Notes under the pieces: model-generated
Database searches by the model: none
What the model was told of the DNA's origin: nothing
The model's input: the letters and a program-made list of their open reading frames with translations, nothing else
Shown: positions 23,601 to 32,074 of the stretch, piece after piece
How the letters are laid out: every line of letters begins with the position of its first letter
Position numbering within the stretch: position 1 is the stretch's first letter
NCBI RefSeq assembly: GCF_963678635.1
Contig: NC_087070.1
Span: forward strand, 9,766,539 to 9,830,538
Source: Symsagittifera roscoffensis
Taxonomy: Eukaryota > Xenacoelomorpha > Acoela > Convolutidae
Direction: 5' to 3'
Length of the DNA stretch: 64,000 nt
Position numbers and translations under genes: made by a program

Positions 23601-26600
23601 CTCCATATTTCAAACCTACATTCAACATAAGTAACTACACAGAGGACCAACAGAAATTTTTAACAATGTTTAATTTCCAACATTCACAAATAACACAAGA
23701 CGAATTCGAAAAGTTAGCCAAACAGCTAATTGAATATTCATCAGTCTATGCAACATCAAAATTCGATGTTGGAAAAATCAGTTCATCACTACATCTCCCG
23801 TTAAAACCAGACGCAGTTTTCAAAAAACAGAGAGCAAGTAAAGTACCAATTCACTTACATGATAAAGTAAACAGATTACTCGATATTTTAGAACAATACA
23901 ACATTATATCACCAGTTAATAAAGAAGAACAACCAAAAGGCAACACATTTATCAACCCCGTTATCATTCTAGCTAAAGGAGAATCATTAAAAATCGTTCT
24001 CGATGCTAGATACCTCAATTCACTTATAGATGAATCAAAATGTAATTGGCCCATTGAACCAATACAAGTTATTTTAACAAAAATAAACGGCAAATACTTT
24101 ACAACCGCCGATATGAATAGTGCATACAATCAAATGCCACTAGATGAACAATCACGACGTTTAACACAATTTGTTATCGGAAACCAACAATATGAATTCA
24201 ACCGCTTATTCTATGGAATATCCATAGGACCAGCAGCATTTTCAGCTTTTATGAGCAAAATTTTTAGACCACTGATACTCAAGAAAAACGCAATCACCTA
24301 TTTAGACGATGTTTTTATGCAATCACAAACAAAAGACGAAATGTTCAATGTTTTAGAAAAATATCACCAAATACTTCAGAACGAAAATCTGAAGGCCGCC
24401 CCCGATAAATCACACTTCTTTTTGACAAGAGTTAAATTCTTAGGACATAATATAGAAAGAAAAACAATCACTCCATTGAAATCACGCATTGACGCTATTC
24501 AAAAACTTCAACCACCAACAAATAAAAAGAAAATCCAAGAATTTCTTGGAATGTTAAACTTTTTAAGTAAATATGTTTATAAAATGCAATTATATCTACG
24601 ACCATTTTATAACATCCTTAGACAACAAAATAATTTTGAATGGAACACAGAACATCAAACACGATTTGAAGAAGTAAAGAAACTTTTAACTGAACAAATT
24701 TCAAACACAATTCCAGATTCAAATCAACCATTTTATGCAATGTGCGATGCTTCGAACTTTGGCATCGGTGCAGCACTATTACAATCACATAATGGTACAA
24801 ATAAAATGAACCTCATATCAGCAAATTCTCGATTATTCACTCAAGCAGAGCTACGACTCTCAACTCTAATGAGAGAATGTACAGCCATAATATATACACT
24901 GACAGAATATGAATTTCTGATACTTGGATCAAAACATCCAACAGTTCTATTCACAGACCATAAACCAATCATCTTTCTCTTTACACAAAAATCTAACCCA
25001 AACCACCGAGTTTACAGATTTCAACTAATTCTAATGAAATTTCCAAACTTACATATAGTTTGGACTGCAGGAAAAAATCTTGCATTACCAGATACCTTAA
25101 GTCGAAATACACCACCTGAATTACTTACACGAAAAACAACAGTTGAAATACCCAAAAACATAAAATTCTACCTTGCAGAAAACGAAACATCACCCCGATT
25201 GGAATGCAAATATGCAGTAAAAACTGACATTGAACAATCACAAATAAATAGTTTACAACATTTCCCACTTTATTTAGATTGTCAAAATAATCATTATGAA
25301 GTTGATTTACTTGGAACATCAACTTTCAAACCAATCCCATATTCTCAATGGATAAAAAATAACACCCAACAAAAACGAACAAAACAACACCAAACTAAAA
25401 AAGACCATTTTCCACTAATTGAAAAAGAAGATCTAACTGATAAAATAAATTTATCAGGACCACAAACAAATGATTCAAAATACACAATAAATCAAGTTTT
25501 TGACCTTCACGACCCACTTGATACAATACCCTTATCTAAATTAGAAATCGAAAACATTTTTCTCCCCCCAACAGAAATAATTACAATTTCAACACTGAAA
25601 CAATATCAAAACCTTGACCCAGTAATTCGACAACTGAAATCATGGCACAAATATAAAACTAAACCTATCAAAGCAGATTCAACCATTCTAGGAAACAAAA
25701 CACTCCTCCGATACTTTCGCAAATTTAACAACACAACAATTAACGAAAATACAGACCTTTTAGAGTATAACCTGAATGAATCTACAGTTCCATGTCTCCC
25801 TTTAAGTATGATTCTTATAGCTTTTAATATTTCACATACACAAAATATTAAAGGACACTCTGGATCAGAAAAAACATATTCAAATTTTATACAAAACTTT
25901 TATTTCCCAAATGCACCAATTTGGATAAAAGTACTATGCAATGACTGTATAGTATGTCAACTAAATAAACCTTACCCAAATCAAAAACAAATAGCACAAA
26001 AACAAGATTTTAAAGGACAAAGTTTGTACTTTAATCATCGTATCTCATTTGATACCAAAGGACCAATTTCACCCTCATCAGAAGGAAACTCCTACATTAT
26101 GGTAATTGTTGACGCATTTACTCATTATGTAGCACTTAACCCAGTACCACATTGTAACGCTTATTACGCTTACACAACACTCTATGAACACTGGATAGCA
26201 AACTTCGGACTACCAGAAATTTTAGTTACAGACAACTGTACAGAATTCATAAATAATGAAATTATCACACTATGTCATTTATATAACATTAAACACAAAC
26301 CACGTACATCTCATGCACCTTGGACAAACGGCTTAGTCGAAGGTATGAACCGTTCATTACAAGAATATCTTAGATGTATCATCAACGGAAATGATACAAA
26401 ATATACCGAATGGTCAGCAGATGTAAAATTATTTCCCTTAGCATATAATTCACAAATTACGACAACTTTAGGAATGTCACCATACGAAATGGTTTTTAAC
26501 CAAAAGCCACGCAAACCAATAATGTTTACAGCAAATTCTCATAAAAACGCACAAGGTTATTGTCAACCAAATAAAGACTCAATTTGTTATAACCTACCTT

Positions 26601-26884
26601 TACATACACACGATGAAGATCATTTTCATCACCCACAAATTCTTAAACTAGCCTCCGGTACACACACCGAATGGATTCTAAATAGAGATAAAAAACGCAA
26701 TGAAATTTATCAAAAAATAACAAAAAAGTTATTACAAAGACAAAACATTAATGAACAAATCAATTCACGTTTTACACCAGCCTCCGAATTAAAAATTGGA
26801 ACATTTGTTTTAATACCTAATTTTAATACTCAAAAAGGAATTTCTAAAAAATTACAACCCCTTCGAAAAAGACCATACAAATAA
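20492..26884 (+). CDS. gag-pol: gag-pol remainder, copy 2
   Basis: This long frame carries the rest of Gag, protease, RT, RNase H and integrase without interruption. The CCHC knuckle starts at residue 375, the protease Asp is 762, YLDD is 1270-1273, and the integrase triad is Asp1854, Asp1914 and Glu1950 (D-x35-E). RNase H is whole, unlike copy 1. The integrase active-site neighbourhood reads TDNCTEF instead of TDNGTEF. The frame ends early because the GPY module has Gly-to-Arg and a 1-nt loss just after it, removing about 140 C-terminal residues. The first in-frame ATG (20492) is inside gag; the natural start is the frameshifted 19089. Confidence 0.88.
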   Translation: MDYLSSDDDFLQPDIFAQNTQEYRRQGIQKTRTNHRNFSPQPIDAQHQQPIQQQNLINTQSFQPIQQQNPMTAHSYQASQMQNEIPLPYYLQQHEITRNQLSNFSQMPNAAESLQMTMNPYLMGGSSITSNKPLMVFTGTDPEYSVEDYLNAVTANLILNIGPEPINTPLHQNWIHRRTALIQTTLDGAAQKWFSVLPLEIKSNWKRFTQEFSKMFDSERNKQQQRVLCNEIRRLPNETIKQIAVRIETLVRKAYSLNTHDYKNTKMTEILMMTLTPQLRKIAIKKRASHPSSIREPDLDFRKLVDKLEQAEITMKLEETENLKLQYVNRIETTPTNINNIQESETDLVEKITEILNIYEKNPNFKGKPSFKKWCNYCRRYGHSISECRQKQQDNQNKPQKYKEPNKSFYQYMKKDQNLPNKTVYSNNSSGKPLPNNTNYTRNQSPYNSSYRGRSPERRNTNNSSQNHYNRPNSRNNYSRSNSNTQRFVSRSNSQSRNNYYPNNQSRNSSYNRNRNYSYNRNRSYSNNRNQNYPNNQSRNNSYNRSNYNRPNNNYQNRSRNNSQNRHSSYNNRYRNYSQSPHRNNNNYNNSNNRHRSSTPKHQRQINQVQSNPETTSDPPGIDDTVTDTLQLNQINCTSSDSESDTENTLSINMIKVENDYESVIYEQPFSSHIYENQSEFLQNYYTTPINSTPTTQETNEINTTDQTNKNIKTKCLDTNHIYQNIQKEQPKEKIWTIPFLLESPRNKEFQPPDLEIDFLIDSGAESNIINIPTWNEIKTLHPKLTPLETSSKLATAQGSTLINYGKIQLFLLPTRTMEQSKILNKPFKQIFHITDIKYNIIGIPFISKYIPTINIINSKILIKDKYTKTKETSLTFFQRLNKQPPFFSKFYPIFNQQRKHLKPLSGNIYNFSIKQVHKYDKEQNKQKFYMSEFEFKPIHKFFKITISSIKYLKNSNSDIISLHVYNNTPYQVTLPLGLLGYCETNATISPIHEKAYRVNNILQLLDICQSTILNEELSINNIISNENRNTDYFTKTPYFKPTFNISNYTEDQQKFLTMFNFQHSQITQDEFEKLAKQLIEYSSVYATSKFDVGKISSSLHLPLKPDAVFKKQRASKVPIHLHDKVNRLLDILEQYNIISPVNKEEQPKGNTFINPVIILAKGESLKIVLDARYLNSLIDESKCNWPIEPIQVILTKINGKYFTTADMNSAYNQMPLDEQSRRLTQFVIGNQQYEFNRLFYGISIGPAAFSAFMSKIFRPLILKKNAITYLDDVFMQSQTKDEMFNVLEKYHQILQNENLKAAPDKSHFFLTRVKFLGHNIERKTITPLKSRIDAIQKLQPPTNKKKIQEFLGMLNFLSKYVYKMQLYLRPFYNILRQQNNFEWNTEHQTRFEEVKKLLTEQISNTIPDSNQPFYAMCDASNFGIGAALLQSHNGTNKMNLISANSRLFTQAELRLSTLMRECTAIIYTLTEYEFLILGSKHPTVLFTDHKPIIFLFTQKSNPNHRVYRFQLILMKFPNLHIVWTAGKNLALPDTLSRNTPPELLTRKTTVEIPKNIKFYLAENETSPRLECKYAVKTDIEQSQINSLQHFPLYLDCQNNHYEVDLLGTSTFKPIPYSQWIKNNTQQKRTKQHQTKKDHFPLIEKEDLTDKINLSGPQTNDSKYTINQVFDLHDPLDTIPLSKLEIENIFLPPTEIITISTLKQYQNLDPVIRQLKSWHKYKTKPIKADSTILGNKTLLRYFRKFNNTTINENTDLLEYNLNESTVPCLPLSMILIAFNISHTQNIKGHSGSEKTYSNFIQNFYFPNAPIWIKVLCNDCIVCQLNKPYPNQKQIAQKQDFKGQSLYFNHRISFDTKGPISPSSEGNSYIMVIVDAFTHYVALNPVPHCNAYYAYTTLYEHWIANFGLPEILVTDNCTEFINNEIITLCHLYNIKHKPRTSHAPWTNGLVEGMNRSLQEYLRCIINGNDTKYTEWSADVKLFPLAYNSQITTTLGMSPYEMVFNQKPRKPIMFTANSHKNAQGYCQPNKDSICYNLPLHTHDEDHFHHPQILKLASGTHTEWILNRDKKRNEIYQKITKKLLQRQNINEQINSRFTPASELKIGTFVLIPNFNTQKGISKKLQPLRKRPYK

Positions 26885-27312
26885 TTGCAAAACCCACTGA
26901 TGTCACATATAAAATTACCGACTCAAACAAAAAAGAAATCGTTCAACATCGAAACAACCTATTACCTTATTACCCAAAAGAATACGCACTCCGCGAATTA
27001 ACTCAATTATATTCTTTCACAGGATTAAAAATCATTCAAAATGAACCACATCTGAAAAACACAGAACAAAATGATAACCCCACCGAAAATCAAAACACAA
27101 AACCAACCGCCACCAAAAACAATACACAAAACCATAAAGAATCTCCAAAACAAAGAAAAAATAGAAAAATGACCGAACAAATAATACCCCAAGAACAAAT
27201 CGACAAATCAGAAAATAGAAAAACAACAAGACTCCGAAATCAACCACGTAAAAACTATAAAATATTCATCCCCCAATCTAAAATTTTAAAGAAAGTGGAA
27301 TTTCAAAAGTAA
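26885..27312 (+). pseudogene. Detached integrase C-terminal tail, copy 2
   Basis: The sequence continues to match the copy 1 pol tail (basic, Lys/Asn/Gln-rich, ending KKVEFQK) in another frame after the 1-nt loss near 26878. It has no start of its own. In gypsy-type integrases this tail helps target-site binding, so copy 2 integrase is probably impaired. Confidence 0.75.
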
Positions 27313-27910
27313 TTTTAACATTATACTTCACTATCTTGAAACCTTCGAAACATTTTTCATTTACATTTTTCAAAATAACATGCTGACAAGTACGTAATAA
27401 TTCTAGTTCAAAATAGACCAATAGGATTCATCCAATCCGTCACTTTCTCTAACTCAAACTAAGACCAATTAGACGAATCATATAGAACTCCAGGCACATC
27501 TATAACTATAACTTTACGACCTCCAGGTCAAAAATAAGCAAACCACTCCAACTTGACAACTAAAATAAATATCACCATAATACCGTACCCCTCCCTTATC
27601 TAATAACCCAAAGATCAACAATATTTCCCCAACTCAGACCACGAATACCCCCAAAACAAATTTGTTAACTTAGCCTAAAGTAACAAAATGAACATTTTAA
27701 TTAGCCTAAAGTATAAAAATCTCACCATACCCCGGATCATTTGACAAACAAAAATAAAGAAAAAGACGACCTCCCGATCACCATGAAAATTGCCCCCAAC
27801 AATTTTTTACAAAACTCAACCCACTTGTCAAAAAACTAATAAATAATCCGACCACACTTGAAAATCGCCTCAAACAGCAAAAAATATTCGACCAAGAGAT
27901 CATTTCTTAA
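27313..27910 (+). other. Post-pol non-coding segment, copy 2
   Basis: About 600 bases between pol and mini-ORF a, shared with copy 1 (16196-16793). It is C- and A-rich and G-poor, with a short repeated string (TTAGCCTAAAGTA) near 27670 and 27702. No gene was seen. Confidence 0.5.
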
Positions 27911-28141
27911 ATGCTCTTCTCTCAATCAGTTACTCAAATACTCATAAATCTTAAACATTTTTTTACAATACTTGAAACCTTTATAATATTTCTTTTTGAT
28001 ATACTTGAATCTTTTCTAATAATCCTAATCATTTTTTGTAACATTTTTTTAATTTTCTACACTATACTCGAACTATTCCTCCAACTTTCCAAAACCCTTG
28101 ATTACATCCACAGGTACGAGTCATATAACTTGTCTAAATGA
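27911..28141 (+). CDS. Mini-ORF a: hydrophobic 76-residue protein
   Basis: Residues 10-60 are nearly all hydrophobic (Ile/Leu/Phe-rich), enough for two membrane passes. It is not recognised. Its TGA stop overlaps the ATG of mini-ORF b as ATGA (28138-28141), an arrangement used for stop-start coupled translation. Copy 1 keeps the first 62 codons (from 16794), then runs into LTR2. A small membrane protein, such as a viroporin-like or envelope-accessory peptide, is a guess from composition only. Confidence 0.5.
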   Translation: MLFSQSVTQILINLKHFFTILETFIIFLFDILESFLIILIIFCNIFLIFYTILELFLQLSKTLDYIHRYESYNLSK

Positions 28142-28326
28142 TACGAACAATTTTCAGTAGAACCGATATTTTTTTATTGTTTGTAATTTTCATAACATTT
28201 TTATCATCCCTCATTTTGACAATATGTAAATGTATAAAGAAAGCAATCTTCACATTTGCCCTAGCAACAATCCTTCTAATTCTTTTTTTGGAAGAATACT
28301 ATAATAAACATAAACCTTCCCACTAA
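28138..28326 (+). CDS. Mini-ORF b: 62-residue membrane protein
   Basis: It starts within the ATGA overlap with mini-ORF a. Hydrophobic stretches at about residues 10-28 and 37-51 flank a short Cys/Lys loop (CKCIKK), and the tail is charged (EEYYNKHKPSH). No family recognised. Found only in copy 2 because copy 1 is deleted here. The ATG-less frame opens six bases after its stop, in another frame. Confidence 0.45.
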   Translation: MIRTIFSRTDIFLLFVIFITFLSSLILTICKCIKKAIFTFALATILLILFLEEYYNKHKPSH

Positions 28327-28331
28327 AGTAA

Positions 28332-29468
28332 CAATTCAAAAATCCATCAAAAATTGCTACCCAACAGTCACAGAATCAGTCTTCACCGACATCATCCCAA
28401 GATAACCAAACACCACCTTCAACTACTCAAAATCCTCAAACATCTACACGAATTTCTTTTCAAGACAATCCATACACTTTTGAAGAACGACACGCTCGTT
28501 TATCAGAACCACTAGAACCAGTTCAACGACAAGCACCTTTAAGCGAACCAACATATAACCTATACCCAACACTACCACAAGAACTAAGTAGAATAAGAAA
28601 TCCTAGTCAAAACCAAAATACAGTCGAAATAAATAGACAAATTATACATCCTCGACGAAACAGAAATTTTCAAACTCCCCGAGTTCATTTTGATATACCT
28701 CAATCCCCATCACAAACCACTCCAGAAAACCCCATTGGTATATTACCAGAAACCCCTACGCTTCTTTCACAACGTAGCACCTCAAGCCTACCATCAGATT
28801 ACTTAGGTTCAACACCAACATCTGAGCAAATACGTGAAAATCCTTTCAACCCCACAAACCAAACATCACGATTTCCATATTGGACTACACATTCATTTAC
28901 ACAAGGTGAACCAAATTTAGTCAATGACCCCATAGATATTTCTACGGATACAACAACATCCTCATCACTACCAGAAACATTATCACTACCATCAACACCA
29001 TCAATAAGCAAGATTTCACCACCACCTTTTAACTTAAATTTTCCAAATAATCTCGACGCCAGATATCGAGAACAATCATCAATAAATATTCCTTTAAGAC
29101 TAGATTGGAATACATTTACAGCACCTCCACCACTATTTGGACAACATCAAGAAAGTAACCGCCTTCATAACTGGGCACTTAATAGATTACAATATCGCCA
29201 AGATATTCACAACGATATCCGTGATCACAATATTCAAATACTCCAACAAAACAGTTTACAATTAAAGTTTGAAATCACAGTTAAGTTAAATAATATTACC
29301 CAACATCCCTACCCACTAAATCCACCTAACATAACAGCTCAATCACTACCACCACCGTTTATAACTACTGAAGTAATATACAAATACGACAGATATACCA
29401 AAAACACAATTGGCTACATTACATTTTATAATCCATACTCAGGATTATCATACACATGTATATTCTAA
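28332..29468 (+). CDS. ATG-less 378-codon open frame
   Basis: From the stop at 28329 to the stop at 29466-29468 this frame is open for 378 codons and contains no ATG. The product would be Gln/Pro/Ser/Thr-rich in its first 240 residues, then more ordered (RLHNWALNRLQYRQDIHND) with a C-terminus ending SYTCIF. It has the same codon style as gag-pol and env. Its end overlaps the env ATG by 13 nt. Translation would need splicing (acceptor-like AG at 28361, 28367 or nearby), a non-AUG start, or frameshifting. Mini-ORF b does not overlap it, so simple frameshifting from there is not possible. Confidence 0.55.
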   Translation, partial: QFKNPSKIATQQSQNQSSPTSSQDNQTPPSTTQNPQTSTRISFQDNPYTFEERHARLSEPLEPVQRQAPLSEPTYNLYPTLPQELSRIRNPSQNQNTVEINRQIIHPRRNRNFQTPRVHFDIPQSPSQTTPENPIGILPETPTLLSQRSTSSLPSDYLGSTPTSEQIRENPFNPTNQTSRFPYWTTHSFTQGEPNLVNDPIDISTDTTTSSSLPETLSLPSTPSISKISPPPFNLNFPNNLDARYREQSSINIPLRLDWNTFTAPPPLFGQHQESNRLHNWALNRLQYRQDIHNDIRDHNIQILQQNSLQLKFEITVKLNNITQHPYPLNPPNITAQSLPPPFITTEVIYKYDRYTKNTIGYITFYNPYSGLSYTCIF

Positions 29469-32074
29469 AATTATTAATTTTTCTCCAACTCCTTTTTCTA
29501 GTAATCTCAAATCAAAACATAAACCCTTCTCCTCGTACAGGACCACAAGATTTATTAGTAACACATTACGATTGTGAAGAAAATGAACAAAAAACACTAC
29601 ATAAATATGCAATAAATCAAGTATCACAATGTGAAACAGAACCACAAGCTATAGAAACCACAGATGTAATAGCAACCCTCTATTCAAAAGCCCGAGCAAC
29701 AACAGTTACAGGTTATAAATTCACAGCAACATTTTCGGAAAAGAAAGTACATTGTTCACAAGTCTCGAACGGAAACAAAAACCGACTTGACCATGAATCA
29801 TTCTATCAAAGTAATATAGAACGTCTTTTACATCTCAATCCCGACGATTGTAAAAATGAATTACTTAGACTAAACATCACACAAAATAAAAACTCCCAAA
29901 GAAAGTTAGTTAATTTTCAAGTTTTTCCAGACTCTGTACATCAATCACAACTTGAAAGACACCAAGGACATATAAAACTAGACGAAAAATACCCGTATAA
30001 CGGCGCACACGGACGATTAACCTATGACCTACACGATAAACATTGGATACCACACATTGGTATAAATGACCCATCAAACTGCAAAGCAGACACAAAAAAT
30101 AAAGGATACCAAGAAATAATGTTTTTTGATTGGAAAATACAACTCGAAAAAATACAACTAACACGAGATTTATCAGATAATACAATGATCTATCAAGGAA
30201 TCCGATTACCTTGTAAAAATGATCAAGGTTATTGCGACCCTACAACGAGAACACAAGCAACAATTGTTTGGTTCCCCGAAGATACATGTACAACATTTCA
30301 AGTAGCAAAAATACACGCTCGTATGATAAAATTTCACGAAAAATATTTTATACAATCAATTCCATATGAACAAGTCCATCCATCACGAAAACTAAGTTCT
30401 AATTTTAGAAACATAGACAATATAGAAAATAAATTGACACGTTTTCAAATATATCAAGAAACAGAACTTGCATGTAAATACAGGAATCCACTTCACAGAA
30501 CACAATACTCTGAAATATTAGTTGAATACGAAAAAGGATTCGACATGACCACTGGAAAAGTAAAAATCGACCCATATGCCACAGGTCATCCTCCAAACGA
30601 AGGAACATCCTATATACCAGTTAATTTTGAAAAAAGCAACGGACAACCTGGTGGACATCTAAAACCCCATGACACCAGAAGCACACGCTTACAAGAATTA
30701 TCACTAATGAATACTACATATTTCGGTAATATCCACTATGATATTCATTTAGATATGAAACTAGATTATACAATTAGCCGAATTTTTCAAGAAATGTCAC
30801 TCTCCGAATTAGAAACACTACACCAACTATGCGAATTAGAACGAACACAAATATTACAATCACTTGCACTAGCAGTATTAAAAATACCCTATGCAGGATA
30901 CTTATTATCTGGAAATAGATCAAATTTTTTAGACTATGAAGGAAACATCTTATGGTTTTATACTTGTACTAAAAAAGTATCACCACTATACGTTTTTGAA
31001 GATAAACGATGTTATAAAAGAATCCCTATCTTTTATAAGAATAAAGTACATTTCGTGGATACACTTTCACGAAGAACCTATTTCTGGGATACCGCAGTCC
31101 CATGTGGATCAGAAAACAGCCACAATGTAGTACAACTAAACCCTGATGAAAATAAATATTATCTTCTCACTCCATATCCCACATTAATGCAATCACTCAA
31201 AAAATTTTCACCAGAAAGCATTCGCGCTATTGCTCGAAACCCAAATATAGACTTACAATCAATAGGAATCTATTCAAAATCAGATATTCAACATCACATT
31301 AGAACGCAACAATTCCAAGAATTATTAACACAAATGGACACTATACAAAGACAATCAATAGACCAAAATTTACGCAAACTTGCAGAAACCGCAGGATTTG
31401 CCGATATCTACACGCAAGACTATAGCGGATATTTTAAAGACATTAAAGATTATATATATCTAAACGGTGAAAAATACCGTCCCCAAGATATATCACCAAT
31501 TAACATTTTTAGCTTTGTTACACTCAAAAATGAGATCCTCGATTTTCTAGGATGGCCCTACTACATCTTAGAAAAATTGACTATTTTATACGCAATGTTT
31601 AACTTTATTGGATTTCTTTTCTCACTTTTAAAAGGAATCTACAACACATGTGCTATACACACACAAGTAAACAGACAAGCAAGCGTAGCACGCATACTCT
31701 TTGCAGGATTTTTTGGAATCTTTTCTACATCTATAAACAAAATTCTTTTAGACGCACAAATAAAAGAATATAACACAAAAATAGCAACACGACAAAATAC
31801 ATACGACGAAGAACATAACAATGTAGACATAACGCCAACGGCACCACAATTACCACCCCTACCAAATAACCATCCACTATCCCTAGTCCCACGAAATTTT
31901 CGAAATTTAGCCATCACACATAATCCAAATTTTCGACTCAACACATCACAAAGTCCCATTCAACATATAATGACACACCAGTCACAAGATGATAATACTT
32001 ATGAACAAATTATTGAACAACCCCATACCACCGCTTTTCAGTCTCAAAATAATCATTTTTTTAGCCCACGATGA
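29456..32074 (+). CDS. env: Env-like membrane glycoprotein
   Basis: An 872-residue protein with a signal peptide (hydrophobic residues 3-18), a large Cys-rich outer part with three N-glycosylation sequons (NIT, NTT, NRS), a minimal furin-type RSTR at 408-411, a transmembrane segment at about 703-728, a second hydrophobic stretch near 745-766, and a tail. The tail carries PTAP at 794-797, the Tsg101-binding late-domain motif. The N-terminal Cys spacing (YDC ... VSQC ... CSQV) recalls glycoproteins of chuvirus-like negative-strand RNA viruses; that origin is inference. It would mediate membrane fusion on particles. The stop overlaps the next ATG as ATGA. Only copy 2 has it, and the frame is unbroken. 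Confidence 0.7.
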   Translation: MYILKLLIFLQLLFLVISNQNINPSPRTGPQDLLVTHYDCEENEQKTLHKYAINQVSQCETEPQAIETTDVIATLYSKARATTVTGYKFTATFSEKKVHCSQVSNGNKNRLDHESFYQSNIERLLHLNPDDCKNELLRLNITQNKNSQRKLVNFQVFPDSVHQSQLERHQGHIKLDEKYPYNGAHGRLTYDLHDKHWIPHIGINDPSNCKADTKNKGYQEIMFFDWKIQLEKIQLTRDLSDNTMIYQGIRLPCKNDQGYCDPTTRTQATIVWFPEDTCTTFQVAKIHARMIKFHEKYFIQSIPYEQVHPSRKLSSNFRNIDNIENKLTRFQIYQETELACKYRNPLHRTQYSEILVEYEKGFDMTTGKVKIDPYATGHPPNEGTSYIPVNFEKSNGQPGGHLKPHDTRSTRLQELSLMNTTYFGNIHYDIHLDMKLDYTISRIFQEMSLSELETLHQLCELERTQILQSLALAVLKIPYAGYLLSGNRSNFLDYEGNILWFYTCTKKVSPLYVFEDKRCYKRIPIFYKNKVHFVDTLSRRTYFWDTAVPCGSENSHNVVQLNPDENKYYLLTPYPTLMQSLKKFSPESIRAIARNPNIDLQSIGIYSKSDIQHHIRTQQFQELLTQMDTIQRQSIDQNLRKLAETAGFADIYTQDYSGYFKDIKDYIYLNGEKYRPQDISPINIFSFVTLKNEILDFLGWPYYILEKLTILYAMFNFIGFLFSLLKGIYNTCAIHTQVNRQASVARILFAGFFGIFSTSINKILLDAQIKEYNTKIATRQNTYDEEHNNVDITPTAPQLPPLPNNHPLSLVPRNFRNLAITHNPNFRLNTSQSPIQHIMTHQSQDDNTYEQIIEQPHTTAFQSQNNHFFSPR

